Notes: generated by a model from the letters alone, not told the origin. Positions 1 to 11,149 are shown, counted from the first letter of the stretch. The stretch is DNA of 64,000 nt from Linderina pennispora (GCF_002104995.1 NW_024468256.1:578001-642000); one strand, 5' to 3'. Numbers and translations are program-made.

Positions 1-1341
1 GTCAACCGGCGGCTCAGCGAGCTGATTCTGTCGCCAGACGCCGAGCTGGTGAGTGCGGCGCTGGAGCTGTTGCTGAACACGGTGCGGCTCGAGGCCATGG
101 CGAACGCGCTGGATGACGAGCTGGATGCGTATGCAGAGCGGACCGGCAAGGGTAAGAAGAGGAGAAAGGTGCGCGGCATCGACATCTCTGAACCGCAGTC
201 GGGCACAGACTCGGGCACACAGACGCCGATTTTCGGGCTCCGGCCGTTGTCGCGGTCGATCAGTGTGATGCAGAGCGAGGAAAGCGAGCCGAGCATGCTA
301 CCAGACGGCCTGGCTGCGCTAGTCGCGCTAGTGAGCCAGCAGTGGCTGTCAGCGGCATGCCCACCGGTTTTGGACGATAGCAAGGCCGAGCCGACGAAAC
401 ATAGCAGTAACACGCAGCCCCAGACTGCTCCGGAGCCAGCGAATAAGCCACCAACGGAACCCGAGCTGCGCGAGGCCTGCACATGGGTGCTGCTGAACTA
501 CGAGCTATGTCTGGTGCCGCCGGGTCAGCAGCCGAGCGTGGTGCGTATGAGCGAGCTGTACCGCCGGTACATGATTGCCAAGCAAGGCCAGACAGTGCCG
601 CGTATTGGACGGGCGCTGAATCCGCCCGAGATTGTGCGGGTCGTCGCAGCTGTGTTCCCCAAGGCGCCATTGCAAAATGCGGGTCAGCGCGGACAGGACA
701 ATTGGATTGCAATGCACCTGAAGGCAAAGTCACAGAACATCGTGCCCATTCCTGCCGTGGTTGTCGATGCCGTCGAGCAGCCAAAGCCCGAGCCGGAGAA
801 AAAGCCGCCCAATACATGCCTGTGGTTCGAGTGCGACCAGGCGTTTGACAGCGAGCAGGCGGCGCTCGAGCACCTGCACTCGCATATGCCAGGCGCCGAC
901 GCGTGCCGGTGGAGCGGCTGCAACCGGCTCCCCGCAACTGGCGGCGTAGCGGCCTGGTTGCCCACCCATATCCTGACGCACGGCCCGTTCTTCAAAGACC
1001 AGAATGACAAGCCTGCCAAGAGCCTGCCAGACGTCCGCACGCTGGCAGCCAAGCTGCGCGACGAGAAATCGCATATGCTGGCCAGCATCGTGCCGCTGTT
1101 CAGAACCGACAACCAGCAGCAGGTGCTCGGCTTGGTGTTGCAGGGCGTGGCAGTGCTGGAGCAGCTGCAAAAGTGGGCCGACAGGCGGTCTGGGCGTCGT
1201 GGCGAAATCGACCGCAAGCGCGTGTGGAGGAACGGCGACTTGGTCGTCGAGCGCATCGCTGATCTGGCCGGCCTGAGCGTCCACATTTCTCCCTACGTGT
1301 CCAAGTTGCTGGCCTTGATCAAGCGATCAAATGTCGATTAG
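1..1341 (+). CDS. rsc9: RSC9/ARID2-like chromatin-remodelling subunit, 3' part
   Basis: Frame 1 is open from the first base, so the gene starts left of the window; 446 codons are visible. An RFX-type winged-helix DNA-binding region lies at about visible residues 160-230 (starts WVLLNYELC). After it come two C2H2-like knuckles: C273/C278 with following His, and C302/C307 with a His pair near 323-327. An RFX domain followed by C2H2 fingers is the arrangement of fungal Rsc9 and animal ARID2, subunits of RSC/PBAF nucleosome remodellers. The N-terminal ARID domain would be off the window and cannot be confirmed. The low-complexity linker near residues 60-150 is Gln/Pro/Thr-rich. Stop is TAG at 1339-1341. 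Assignment by domain order: fairly sure of family, less of subunit identity. Confidence 0.72.
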   Translation, partial: VNRRLSELILSPDAELVSAALELLLNTVRLEAMANALDDELDAYAERTGKGKKRRKVRGIDISEPQSGTDSGTQTPIFGLRPLSRSISVMQSEESEPSMLPDGLAALVALVSQQWLSAACPPVLDDSKAEPTKHSSNTQPQTAPEPANKPPTEPELREACTWVLLNYELCLVPPGQQPSVVRMSELYRRYMIAKQGQTVPRIGRALNPPEIVRVVAAVFPKAPLQNAGQRGQDNWIAMHLKAKSQNIVPIPAVVVDAVEQPKPEPEKKPPNTCLWFECDQAFDSEQAALEHLHSHMPGADACRWSGCNRLPATGGVAAWLPTHILTHGPFFKDQNDKPAKSLPDVRTLAAKLRDEKSHMLASIVPLFRTDNQQQVLGLVLQGVAVLEQLQKWADRRSGRRGEIDRKRVWRNGDLVVERIADLAGLSVHISPYVSKLLALIKRSNVD

Positions 1342-1503
1342 CCCGCTCCCGTAACCGAGCTCCTCCGGCCGATCGCATATATTCTATGTGTAGGGTGGCC
1401 TTGCTCTGCTGGTAGCGCCTAGTTCTTTCTTTTTCTTTGGTCGATCTTTTGTTCTGTTTGCACATATACCCTACTATTCAAACTCGTACGATATTTTCCT
1501 GAG

Positions 1504-4500
1504 ATGCCGAGGACAATGGCCATGGCTAAGAGGCGCGTTCCTGCAGCACCGGCTGTAAAAGAGACAAGGCCCGCCACCGCCGAACGCGCAGAGGACAGGT
1601 CGGAGATCGAAAAGCTCGCTGCCAAGCACTGGCTCGGATCAAAACCAAAATACACAAAGAAATGCGTCGACACCATCGCCAAGCACCTGGCTGGCAGCCA
1701 TTTCGCCAAGCGCGCTCTGCAAGAGCTCGAGCGTACGCAGTACCTGGAGCGCTTCCTCTGGCCGCACTTTTCCGACGCCTCGACCGACATCCACGTTCTG
1801 TCGGTGCTTCTGATGGTGAACGAGAAGCATCAGGAGAAGCTGCTGGCGACTCTGTGGCCTGTGGTCGAGGAGAGCTTCCAGATGCTGTTTGCCAGGGTGA
1901 TAAAGATTGCGCTCAAAGCCGTCGATTCCAGGGACGTCAAAATCGGCGTGTTTGGGCAGTCCGAGGTGCGCTCGGTGGTGACACAGTTTCTGGTTGCGTG
2001 TTTTGGGAGCCTCGAGACTGAATGTGTGCGCACGGCGTGCCTGCCGTTTGTCGGGATCTCGATCTGGCACAACGTCAGCGCCAAGGCCAGCATTGAGACC
2101 GAGTTTGAGCGCGTGCCGACCCTGAAAAGGCTGTGGAAGCACACGATGAAGAAGTTCAAGCCTGGGAAAACACAGCCAGACGAGCTGGCTGTGCTTACTG
2201 GGCAGCGCGATTTCCTGGCCCAGTGGATCAAGGCGTTCCTTGCAGCGCTGTACGAGGACCAGACAGTTGGGTTCTGTATCAAGTCTATCGAGCTGCTGGC
2301 CGACTTGCTGTCCCAGCTGGCAACTCGCCGGTATGTCAAGCTGCTGATCGTCGATTACCAGGTTTTGGAGCTATGTGCGAGATCGAGTATGTACAAGAAT
2401 GACAGGTTTAGGTCGCTGGTCGAGATGCTGGAGAAGATGGTGTACTTCCAGGTCGACGACATCACCGGCCAGGCGCTGTCTGAGTATGATGCCAAGGATC
2501 GCCAGTACCAGAGCCTGGTGAGATTGCAGTTGCTTGTGTTCAAGCGGTTCCCCAAGCAGCTTGAAGACCTAGTTGTGTCCGGCACCCGCGCACTTGGTGA
2601 CACCGAAGCTCTGGCCGGATATCTCCAGGTACTGGGCGATGATGACCTGCGCGAACTGGCAGAGATGCTGGGCGTGCGCACTGTACCAGTGATTGCGGCA
2701 GATGTCGACTTTATTGACGGTGAGACGTACACAAACACGTTTATCATATGCGCTATCGCCAACCGCTTCAAGACTCGCGAGACTGTGGCCGACCAGGTGC
2801 GTGGCATCTCGCCGTACCCAACCGAGTCATCGCTGTTTTCTGAGCTGATCACCGAAGCCGACAACTACGGCAGGTCAGCCGACCCCATCTCTTTGCAGTA
2901 TCCTGTGCTGCCCATCCCCAAGCTCAACCTGCAGTTCCTGACTCTGCACGACTATCTGTCGCGAAGCTTCGAGCTGTTCCAGCTCGAGAGTGCATACGAG
3001 ATCCGCGAGGACGTCAAGGACGCAATCAAGCGCCTGATGCCCAAGGTCGAGGATGACGTGTATTTTGCCGGCTGGGCACGAATGGCCATGCCGCTCAGCA
3101 GCTTCTCTATCGTCGATGTGCAGCGGCCGATGATCGGTCAGAGCGCCCCGTCCAAGGTGCGTGCCGACTTGTCCATCGACCTGAAGCCATACACAGAGAC
3201 TGTCCGTCTGGAGTGGGACACCGAGGTGCGTCCGCACGATGTCCTGGTTCTGGTCACTGTAGCCGGTCTTGCTAGCGGCAAGCACGTGATAAAGTACGTG
3301 CGTGGGTGTGAGGTCGAGTCGTCTGTGGATACGGGCAGTGCCGAGTCTCTGCGCACGCTCCGGGTTCTGCTGGACGCGAACCAGTACCATAGCGATTTGA
3401 AGCTAGACGACGATGTTTATGACTCGTTTAATGTGGTTTTGCGTCGGCGCCCGCAAGAGAACAACTTCAAGGCTGTTCTGGAGACTATCCGCGAGCTGAT
3501 GGTGGCTGACGAAGCGCTACCAGAGTGGCTGGCACCGGCATTCCTTGGATATGGCGATCCGGCCGCGGCTGTGAAGGTTGGGGCTACCAACACGGTTGCT
3601 TTTGGCGATACGTTTGTCGATGAGGCGCATCTGCACGAGTGCTTCGACGGATATGAGGTCCACGGAGAGTTCGGCAAGCCGTGTACTGTCACATTCGCCG
3701 GGCCAGACAGCAAGGCTCTCACAGTTTCTGGTGCACCGAAGCGTGCCACAGGCCCATTCCAAATGCTGCAGAAGAGGCAAAACTCTGTGCGATTCACTGC
3801 TGCGCAGGTTTCTGCCATCCAGTCTGCCAGCCACCCCGGTCTGACTATGATTGTCGGCCCGCCAGGCACGGGAAAAACCGACGTTGCAGTTCAGATTATT
3901 TCCAATCTCTATCATGCCCACCCTGAGCAAAAGATCCTGCTGGTGACCCACTCGAACCAGGCGCTGAACCAGTTGTTTGAGAAAATCATTGACCTGGATA
4001 TCGAACCACGCCATCTGCTGCGCCTGGGGCACGGTGAGGAGGAGCTGGAGTCTGAGGAGCGGTACTCGAAAGCTGGCCGCGTCGAGTCGTATTTGGAGAG
4101 GCGCCAGTATTTGCTTGCGGAGGTGCAGAGGCTGGCAAGGGCCATGGGCATTGTGGGCGATTTCGGGTATACATGTGAGACAGCGCGGATGTTCTTCATC
4201 ACCCACGTCAAGGTCAAGTGGGCTGCCTATCAGCGCAAGCTCAGCACCGAGGGGCTATCAAAGGACAATGTCACGGCGGCGTTCCCCTTCAGTGCGTTCT
4301 TTGAAGGGTCAGATGCCAGCGCTTTGTTCCCTGAGCAGGCAAGCCCTGAGGAACTGGCCGAGATCACCGGTGGTTGCTACACGTACATCGAGGACATGTT
4401 TGACGAGCTGCAGGATATCCAGCCGTTCGAGCTTCTGCGGTCGTCCCACGACCGATCCAACTACCTCTTGACCAACCAGGCGCGCATCGTCGCCATGACC

Positions 4501-5637
4501 TGCACTCACGCGGCCCTCAAGCGCTCCGACATGCTGCAGCTCGGATTCCACTACGACACAGTAGTCATGGAAGAAGCCGCGCAAGTGCTTGACATTGAGA
4601 CATTTGTTCCCTTGGCGATGCAGAAGACGAGTGCGCGGCTTAAACGCGTGGTGCTGATTGGCGACCACAACCAGCTACCGCCTGTTGTCAAGAGCCAGGG
4701 GCTGAAGGTGTTTGGCAATCTCGAGCAGAGCCTGTTTGCACGCATGGTGAGGCTGGGTGTGCCGTATGTGGAGCTGAACCGCCAGGCACGTGCACGGCCA
4801 GAGATCGCCGACCTGTATCGGTTCCGCTACGATGATTTGGGCGATTTGTCTTCAGTGACTACTGGGGCATTTGCTATGCCTAACCCTGGATTAGCAAGCA
4901 CCTTCCAGTTCATCAACACCGAGGACCTCGATGGGCAAGGGGAGAGCGAGCCGACCAAGCATTTCTACCAGAACCTTGCTGAAGCCGAATACGCTGTGGC
5001 CATATACCAGTACATGCGGCTGCTCGGGTACCCGGCCGACACGATCGCGATTCTGACAACGTACAATGGACAATGCGCGCTCCTCAACGATGTGCTGAAG
5101 AGGCGGTGCGAATGGCTGCCGTACTTTGGCCGGCCCAAGGCCGTGGCTACCGTGGACCAGTTCCAGGGCCAGCAAGCAGACTATGTCATTTGCTCGCTGG
5201 TGCGGACCAAGACGGTCGGCCACATCCGCGATCTGCGCCGGTTTACTGTAGCTGTGTCGCGTGCACGCCTGGGCCTATATGTTCTTGGTCGCCGCGATGT
5301 ATTTGAGTCGTGCTTCGAGCTGCAGCAGTCGATGCAGAAGCTGCTGGAGAATGGAGATAAGCTGGTAGTTTGCAAGGACGAACTGTATGGAAGCGAGCTT
5401 CGAAAGAAGCGCAAGGCCTCTGTGGTTGAGGGCATGGTGGAGATGGGCAAGATTGTCTATGACATGAGCCAAAAGCATGTCGAAGAGAATGACGTAGCGG
5501 AGGTCGACGTTGAAATGGCTGTTGATGAGACTGTGGCCCCGAATCAATTGACGGCTGACGATCAGATAGATGACCAAATGGACGAACAAATGGACGAACA
5601 AATGGAAGACCAGAAGGACGAAATGGACCAAAAGTGA
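1504..5637 (+). CDS. aqr: Intron-binding spliceosomal helicase Aquarius (Cwf11-like)
   Basis: Single uninterrupted ORF of 1,377 aa, close to the family length (about 1,300-1,480). The N-terminus matches the Aquarius helical region (KHWLGSKPKYTKK, then a LERTQYLERFLWPHF block). The SF1 helicase core follows: Walker A GPPGTGKT at residues 785-792, the DEAA-type Walker B variant EEAA at about 1023, the GDHNQLPP motif, and the C-terminal VDQFQGQQADY and VAVSRAR motifs. Aquarius binds introns upstream of the branch site in the spliceosome and couples splicing to other RNA processing (family knowledge). The extreme C-terminus is an acidic, Met/Gln-rich tail with repeated DEQM units (about 1350-1377) that is not part of the conserved core. 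The promoter must lie in the 162 bp after the upstream gene. Confidence 0.95.
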   Translation: MPRTMAMAKRRVPAAPAVKETRPATAERAEDRSEIEKLAAKHWLGSKPKYTKKCVDTIAKHLAGSHFAKRALQELERTQYLERFLWPHFSDASTDIHVLSVLLMVNEKHQEKLLATLWPVVEESFQMLFARVIKIALKAVDSRDVKIGVFGQSEVRSVVTQFLVACFGSLETECVRTACLPFVGISIWHNVSAKASIETEFERVPTLKRLWKHTMKKFKPGKTQPDELAVLTGQRDFLAQWIKAFLAALYEDQTVGFCIKSIELLADLLSQLATRRYVKLLIVDYQVLELCARSSMYKNDRFRSLVEMLEKMVYFQVDDITGQALSEYDAKDRQYQSLVRLQLLVFKRFPKQLEDLVVSGTRALGDTEALAGYLQVLGDDDLRELAEMLGVRTVPVIAADVDFIDGETYTNTFIICAIANRFKTRETVADQVRGISPYPTESSLFSELITEADNYGRSADPISLQYPVLPIPKLNLQFLTLHDYLSRSFELFQLESAYEIREDVKDAIKRLMPKVEDDVYFAGWARMAMPLSSFSIVDVQRPMIGQSAPSKVRADLSIDLKPYTETVRLEWDTEVRPHDVLVLVTVAGLASGKHVIKYVRGCEVESSVDTGSAESLRTLRVLLDANQYHSDLKLDDDVYDSFNVVLRRRPQENNFKAVLETIRELMVADEALPEWLAPAFLGYGDPAAAVKVGATNTVAFGDTFVDEAHLHECFDGYEVHGEFGKPCTVTFAGPDSKALTVSGAPKRATGPFQMLQKRQNSVRFTAAQVSAIQSASHPGLTMIVGPPGTGKTDVAVQIISNLYHAHPEQKILLVTHSNQALNQLFEKIIDLDIEPRHLLRLGHGEEELESEERYSKAGRVESYLERRQYLLAEVQRLARAMGIVGDFGYTCETARMFFITHVKVKWAAYQRKLSTEGLSKDNVTAAFPFSAFFEGSDASALFPEQASPEELAEITGGCYTYIEDMFDELQDIQPFELLRSSHDRSNYLLTNQARIVAMTCTHAALKRSDMLQLGFHYDTVVMEEAAQVLDIETFVPLAMQKTSARLKRVVLIGDHNQLPPVVKSQGLKVFGNLEQSLFARMVRLGVPYVELNRQARARPEIADLYRFRYDDLGDLSSVTTGAFAMPNPGLASTFQFINTEDLDGQGESEPTKHFYQNLAEAEYAVAIYQYMRLLGYPADTIAILTTYNGQCALLNDVLKRRCEWLPYFGRPKAVATVDQFQGQQADYVICSLVRTKTVGHIRDLRRFTVAVSRARLGLYVLGRRDVFESCFELQQSMQKLLENGDKLVVCKDELYGSELRKKRKASVVEGMVEMGKIVYDMSQKHVEENDVAEVDVEMAVDETVAPNQLTADDQIDDQMDEQMDEQMEDQKDEMDQK

Positions 5638-6583
5638 TAAACGGTTTGGAACAATTGTACTTTGTCTTTATCAAAAGTTTCAGTAATGCATGCACGTTTC
5701 TGTTGCTGACTACGTTTATGTAACTGAAGCCGATGACACATCCAGATAATGGTTTTATTGGTATTCTGCACAAGGCAGAAGCCGTTTCTCGATCAATACA
5801 CTTAAACCCAGTTAAATATGGTCATCTACTAGCGGCAGCACGACATAATCACTTGTCAGCGCATAGCGGAGCCCTCCAGTAAAGAACCCACTCCATGTTC
5901 TCTGCTGTATGGATAAGATTTGAACCCCCTATTCACACATCACCACGGCTGCATGATATACGCATGACCTGGCCCAACCTCAAACTTGATATCTGACGAA
6001 ATCAACGAGCTCATAGCAAGTGCTGTCTTATTGGAGAAGAGAGGAAAGCGTGGAGCTCCGTGCCTCCCGCAGTTGGACTATCTCACACATGCTGCAATTT
6101 ATGTATAGCATCATGGCTGGCCAGCTAGCCAAGCACGCTAAATGCGGGCACTAGTTTTACTCGGGGGAAGCAGCCACAGCACTCTCCGGAATAGCGACAG
6201 ACACGGGCCCTCTTCGTCCAAGCAATAAACTCTCCTGCCGTCGCTCTTGGATGTATCCATGACGAGCAAGTGCTGAACAAACGTTCTTTTAATTTAAGCA
6301 CGAAGCCAATCCTGAAGGCGCGGTGTGCACCTAGTGCCGATTGTTCGAGATGTGCTTTGTGCCCATCACTTCCGCTTTTTTTTGCTTTTTTGCACACCAT
6401 CCCAGGACCACATGGGCTCTGCCTCTTGAACAGAGACAGTTTTTTCAAGACAAAAAAGAGGGCGTCTAATGTCTGCCACCAGGGAGGAACCTCGCAGTGT
6501 GGCGAGGTAGAGTGCCACGGGTGGACATTTGCAAAATAGAAAATCAGAAAAATAACAGCCCGCCACCCATCGTCGGTGAGGCG
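5638..6583. other. Intergenic, no gene recognised
   Basis: About 950 bp between Aquarius and the TATA box of the 39-codon gene. Short ORFs here (for example a Cys-rich one around 6270-6539 on plus) show no recognisable domain and no Cx2Cx12H spacing. A GATTTGAACC stretch near 5918 resembles a tRNA T-loop, but flanking bases do not pair. Nothing supported. Confidence 0.5.
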
Positions 6584-6591
6584 TATAAAAG
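6584..6591 (+). promoter_or_regulatory. TATA box of the 39-codon gene
   Basis: Perfect TATAAAAG followed by a C/T-rich leader and an ATG about 100 bp downstream. This is the layout shared by the other micro-genes in 6-31 kb. Confidence 0.65.
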
Positions 6592-6690
6592 AACAACGCC
6601 TGGACCCTTGGCCGCACCTACCCCTCCTTCGCTCCTTCAGCATCCAGCTTTCTCCACAGCGTACTCTGTACACATCCGCTCTCCTCCATA

Positions 6691-6810
6691 ATGTCTTCTT
6701 CAAGCACTAGCTCTCTATTTACTCTCCAGAATATCCTCGACCATGATATCGTCACCTCTCACCCCCGAGACGGCATTTCGACTGAAGAAGCACGCATGTT
6801 CGGGTTCTGA
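6691..6810 (+). CDS. Micro-gene, 39 aa, no zinc finger, unknown
   Basis: ORF starting MSSSSTSSLF and ending in ARMFGF, with no cysteine. It is supported mainly by its setting: perfect TATA box 100 bp upstream, pyrimidine-rich leader, first ATG after the TATA, and AATAAA about 150 bp after the stop. It is acidic, Ser-rich at the N-terminus, and has no signal peptide or membrane segment. It could be a real micro-protein gene, the first exon of a spliced gene, or a non-coding transcript. No family recognised. Confidence 0.4.
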   Translation: MSSSSTSSLFTLQNILDHDIVTSHPRDGISTEEARMFGF

Positions 6811-6956
6811 AACAATCCGGGGTTGGAAGAGGACAGACTCCCCCTTTCTTTGCTCTGGAAACATAGTTTGTAAGCGGCCACGGCCGCCATTGTATTCAGT
6901 CACTGTAGTTGTACTCTCATATGTAATGTTCTGAGCACGTACAATTGGTTCAGTAG

Positions 6957-6962
6957 AATAAA
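6957..6962 (+). terminator. Poly(A) signal AATAAA
   Basis: Canonical hexamer 147 bp after the stop of the 39-codon ORF, on the same strand. Confidence 0.45.
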
Positions 6963-7462
6963 CGTTTTTGACCTTTCTGTATGCGGAAACCTGTAAAATG
7001 CCATACATGAAGACTTCAAGAATACGACTGTGCTGCAAACCAGCCAGTGGTGCGGACTGGGCAGCTAGATGTCTTGTTTTGGGCTCAGAGAAATGCGCAC
7101 AGAAAAGCTATGCAAAGCTGCGCATCTCGCTGCCCTTCCGCAGCGATGGGCAGTGGGAAATCAGAAGTCCTAGCTCGGCATTTGCAGCTCCTAACCACAT
7201 CCCCGCGTCCAAAGTTGGACAAATACGGCACATATTTTTAGCTTGTCCCGAACTCTCCCTAAACCGGGGACGCCTTGTCGCGCATACATTGACGTGTTCC
7301 GGATGTGCTTTCATGAGATGCATCTTCGGCACTTCTAAATATCACCATTTTTGCTGCCCCCTCCCCCGAATCCGCGAACACCATTTGGTGCGTTGCTCTC
7401 CCATGGATGCATCTCTTTGTGGACATTCGACCATGAACCTTGAGTCAGCAAAAACCTGGATA

Positions 7463-7470
7463 TATAAAAG
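7463..7470 (+). promoter_or_regulatory. TATA box of the 36-codon gene
   Basis: TATAAAAG within a longer TATATAAAAG, followed by a C/T-rich leader and an ATG 117 bp downstream. Confidence 0.65.
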
Positions 7471-7586
7471 CCACCATTACCGAGAGTTTCCTCTTCAACT
7501 TCATATTCCTTACACCTCTCCGACTTTACACAACTATCCTCAGCACTTTTATTGCTCCAGATACACCCTCGATTTTTGTTCCAGCC

Positions 7587-7697
7587 ATGTACAACTACTC
7601 CCACCTTCCGCTGGTCTCTCGCCGCGACATAAACATGACACAGCCGTGCAGCGGGTTGACTATCAGCCAAGCACGGTGGTTTACAGTAAAAGTCTAG
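7587..7697 (+). CDS. Micro-gene, 36 aa, no zinc finger, unknown
   Basis: ORF beginning MYNYSHLPLVSRRD with a single cysteine. Support is positional: strong TATA box, pyrimidine-rich leader, first ATG, and AATAAA at 7775-7780 about 80 bp after the stop. An overlapping frame (6968-7738) is open for 256 codons but spans the TATA box and shows no family, so I prefer the TATA-proximal ATG. Function unknown. Confidence 0.38.
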   Translation: MYNYSHLPLVSRRDINMTQPCSGLTISQARWFTVKV

Positions 7698-7774
7698 GTA
7701 GCATGTCTACCTCTGGCAGCATGCTTGAGACTCCTTAATGTAAATAGTAGACAAACTTTGCCACCATTTGGTAG

Positions 7775-7780
7775 AATAAA
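7775..7780 (+). terminator. Poly(A) signal AATAAA
   Basis: Canonical hexamer shortly after the stop of the 36-codon ORF. Confidence 0.45.
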
Positions 7781-10552
7781 CAACAGCCTTGTCCATATCC
7801 TCAAACATATTGTATTTTTTCAGATTCTTCTACTTGAAAGACAGATATTGAAGCCAACAGCAGCACAGTTCCGCCTGTGGTTTGGATCTTCTTTTGCACA
7901 CAACACACTTGCAATCACAAAGGATACCTGGAAGTGTCAGAAGGACCTTGCGCAACCGAATACGCCATGCTTCCCGCACGGAAGCCAGACCTGGAAGTTT
8001 GTGCATTATTTATTGCGCGTTGTCCATCATTTGCATGTGGTATGGCAGGAGGGAGGGCCGATCGGCAAAAACGGCAGAGCTCGGTATTTGTAGGACAATG
8101 GAAGGACGAGCGCAAGAGAACAATCACCACATACATACTTGGCACTACGCGAGAAGCTTTAATTCCCAATCATGATCTGCCTCCTGTGATCACGCCAAGA
8201 ACCAGAGCTATTGGCGTTGTTGTTTTGCGAGACACAGCTACAGATGTAGGCGCAGGATGTAGCAGCTGAAAATATCAACAGCGGAAGTGTATGAGCAAAC
8301 CGTAATTCTCTGCACCAAGATGAATAGTATCATGGAGGTATGTCTATACCTGGCTCATGTATATTGGCACGAGCTATCCAGCTCGTACTTTGCTGATACT
8401 CGCCAAAAATACTAATCGCAGACAACTTTTTGAATTATATTCAATATTACCAAAATGCGGTCCAAAGCCAAGCCGCTATCACGCAGACTGCCCAGTTGGA
8501 AAGGGTACTTTTGCAATCCCCTCACGGCGTGGACCTAGTATTGGAGGGGAATACCGCCCCAATCTCACTCTGTACACGTATCAGCAGCGGATGAGAAGGA
8601 TGTGCCGTACATTGATGAATCCTAAAAACAGAAAACCCCGCTACACCCTGCCTGCTGTAACTTGTTCTCACAGTCGAGGTTTCACAAAATAGGGTAGATG
8701 CATATATAGGCACTCCTTCATGAGGAATGCTGATAATGAGACGCGAGAAGCAGAGATGCACTGCCCAATAGGATTACAGTTCTCGTCAAACAAATCCGCA
8801 CATACCCATGGTTGACAAGACACAATTGTAATTCATGCCATTGGAGGCTTTTTAGATCTATCAAGGCTACAATAATGAAGGCAACATGCAAGCAAGATAT
8901 AGCGGCCGGAGTACACAATGGCATGTCAGTTTCCAGGAGGTCACAAGATGGTGCGGACATTCAGCAATGTCGTTCCTTGGCTGCATACTGGACTCGGCAC
9001 AATTTGGAAGGTGAGGCATACATGTATGGACGTTATCGATGGGGCTGCATTACTGTGAAAGCTAGGCTACTGCTGGACCAAGTGCACAAGAGTCTATGCC
9101 TGAAAAGGGAACAGTTGATGGCCAAAGTCTGTCATCCTCTGTAGCCCTCTTCGCTGGATCGACGCCGAAGAGATCTGTTGCTTTTGGAATCAAATGCGAA
9201 GGGGGCTGTCCGAGAAAAAAGTATTCATCCGATTGAGGATGGCTTAAAATAACTAGCTTTCCCTCATTTTTGCATGTCAGACTGGGCCGAATGCAAGAAG
9301 TGTCTGAAAGGATGATGGGGAGGAGCCATGTGTCAAATGGACTCGGTGCTACGCATGCAGTATTGTCTGCTGATACATGGCTGATGGGGAGAGATATCCC
9401 AATGTGGATAAAAATTGTGCACTACACCCCAGAAGGTGCATGTGTGGTCGAAATGTGGGAGGCGCGGGGACAACAAAGCGAATACTCGACCTCCCACTCC
9501 AATAAGCTTTGATTTTCCGCTGCAATAACATACATGGATTCGCAGCAACTGCGCACAGGCAGAATTAGCTTGTTGTGGCCTATATAGTCATCAGCCAACA
9601 GCGAATACGTTAAACGACAGCCGAAAAATTGCAAGGCAAAAAATCTGACAGAAAGTGGGCACCAGCAACGAGCACCTAGTAGCCAGTCGTGGATTCCCAA
9701 GTCTTCTTGCAGGGATAGCGAACATTTTAATTGCGAATGGACCGGGTCCTCCGCAAGATTTTTCTATTCTGTCAGTGCCAGAAGCAGACAGACTCCAGAG
9801 CACAAGTCGACTACCTGTCGATATCCTGCGCCGGCTGGACAGGAAAAAGACAGGTATGAGTAGGGGGCATTCGCGCAGTGATTCGCATTCATAGAGAGGC
9901 GGGCGATCGCGGGATTCTTTTTTGTTTACAGCTTCGACTTGCTGATTGCTCGTCTTTGCTCTGCCTAGTCGAGAGAGCCGCATAATGGTTATGACTGGGG
10001 GAAACCAAAAATAAATTCAGGTTGGATCGACATTCTCCTGCCAGTTTGCAAGACAGGCTAATTGCCAGCGGCACGCGCACAGTCCAAACATGCAGACACA
10101 GGTGATAGCTATACATACAGCATGGCATCGAATTCGCAAGTCTGGATGGCCTGGCAGCGAATCCCAAGCTGGCCATTTCCAGCCCAGGTGAGCTAAAGAA
10201 GCGCGACCCAGGAATTACGATAAGAGCAGGCATGTGCAGTCAGACAGAAAAAGAACTGTCCGTTACTACAGCCCAGACAAAGGATTGCCAACAAAAGCCT
10301 ATTAACTGAAACGCACTGCCTCTTGAAGATGTGGGAGTGGCTATTGTACTTTGACAGTCATGCTCTCCCTGAGACATCGAGTCAGGGCCATGATCCAGTG
10401 ACCGCACTCCCTCCTCGTCTGTTCGCCGCTCGAAAATCAAAGGGCTGATGGCAGGGAGGGGGAGGGCAGGGAGGGGGGTTGCTACAGGACAGCAACAACG
10501 AGCAAGAATGGCAGCCAGGCGAAATATTTTCTCTCTCCGCTCCTTCCTCAGA
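7781..10552. other. Gene-poor intergenic stretch
   Basis: About 2.8 kb with no ORF showing a recognisable domain on either strand. I looked for the Cx2Cx12H spacing used by the nearby micro-genes. Only a truncated knuckle was found: plus ORF 9274-9315, 13 codons, containing CKKC then a stop. A pure G/A tract (GGGAGG-type) lies around 10450-10480 just upstream of the next TATA box. Confidence 0.45.
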
Positions 10553-10560
10553 TATAAATG
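10553..10560 (+). promoter_or_regulatory. TATA box of zinc-finger micro-gene 1
   Basis: TATAAATG about 200 bp upstream of the micro-gene ATG, followed by a long pyrimidine-rich leader. A G-rich tract lies about 80 bp further upstream. Confidence 0.5.
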
Positions 10561-10757
10561 CTCATTCGCGGCCAGGGAGAAAAGCAGTTCTGCCCAACAC
10601 TTTTTTAGTCAATTCTATATCATCGAGCAGGCGGCTATTCCTCTTCTACTCTTCAAACAGCCTTCCCATTGCCTCCCACAGCCCTATTTCTGGTTCCAGT
10701 GGTCTATTGATTTCTTTTTCCAAATTCCGTTTCCGATATCCGTATTGCCTACCAGCC

Positions 10758-10925
10758 ATGTGCACCACCAACAGTAACGCGCAGCTTGTGCTCCACAACA
10801 CTGCAAGCCATATCCCGGCCGGGGCCGAGCCGGCCAGAGTTGGATGGGTCTGTGATAATTGCTGCAATATCTACTACAATTTCGAAGAAGTTGCCAACCA
10901 CCAGAACGTGTGCACTGCGCGCTAA
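10758..10925 (+). CDS. Single zinc-finger micro-protein 1 (55 aa, C2HC)
   Basis: The ORF starts at the ATG after the pyrimidine-rich leader. The C-terminal half is one classical-spaced finger: C32, C35, then 12 residues, H48, three residues, C52. Tyr39 and Val45 sit where the C2H2 fold has its Phe and Leu core positions. The N-terminal 28 residues are Ala/Pro-rich with no signal peptide. The last ligand is Cys, making it C2HC. AATAAA at 11144-11149 follows. It belongs to the array of thirteen such genes in this window; sequence outside ligands and core is not shared. Function unknown; DNA, RNA or protein binding are all possible. Confidence 0.62.
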   Translation: MCTTNSNAQLVLHNTASHIPAGAEPARVGWVCDNCCNIYYNFEEVANHQNVCTAR

Positions 10926-11143
10926 GCACTCCTTTTGTTTGATTCGCAGGCTACCACGAGTTGTGCATTTAGCCCCTTTATGTCGGGCTGTGCGCCACAG
11001 CTTTGTTCCTATTCTTCCTCTTGCCCAACCTTCTCTGATGCCATTGTCCAACCGACTGCTCACGCAGAGAGACTGAGACCAGCTGCAGTATGCGCTCGGT
11101 CTTTCGTTGGCCCTCTATATTTTTGTAAAGTCTTGCCATCACC

Positions 11144-11149
11144 AATAAA
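11144..11149 (+). terminator. Poly(A) signal AATAAA
   Basis: Hexamer about 220 bp after the stop of micro-gene 1, same strand, just before the convergent membrane-protein gene. Confidence 0.45.

Noticed and set aside
5880-5960. GATTTGAACC stretch resembling a tRNA T-arm on the minus strand
   Set aside because: The T-stem bases do not pair and no acceptor or anticodon stem could be drawn.
6968-7738. 256-codon plus ORF containing a Cx2Cx12Hx3C match near 7302-7365
   Set aside because: The hydrophobic core positions are wrong, the frame spans a strong TATA box and poly-purine sequence, and no domain extends beyond the match; treated as chance.
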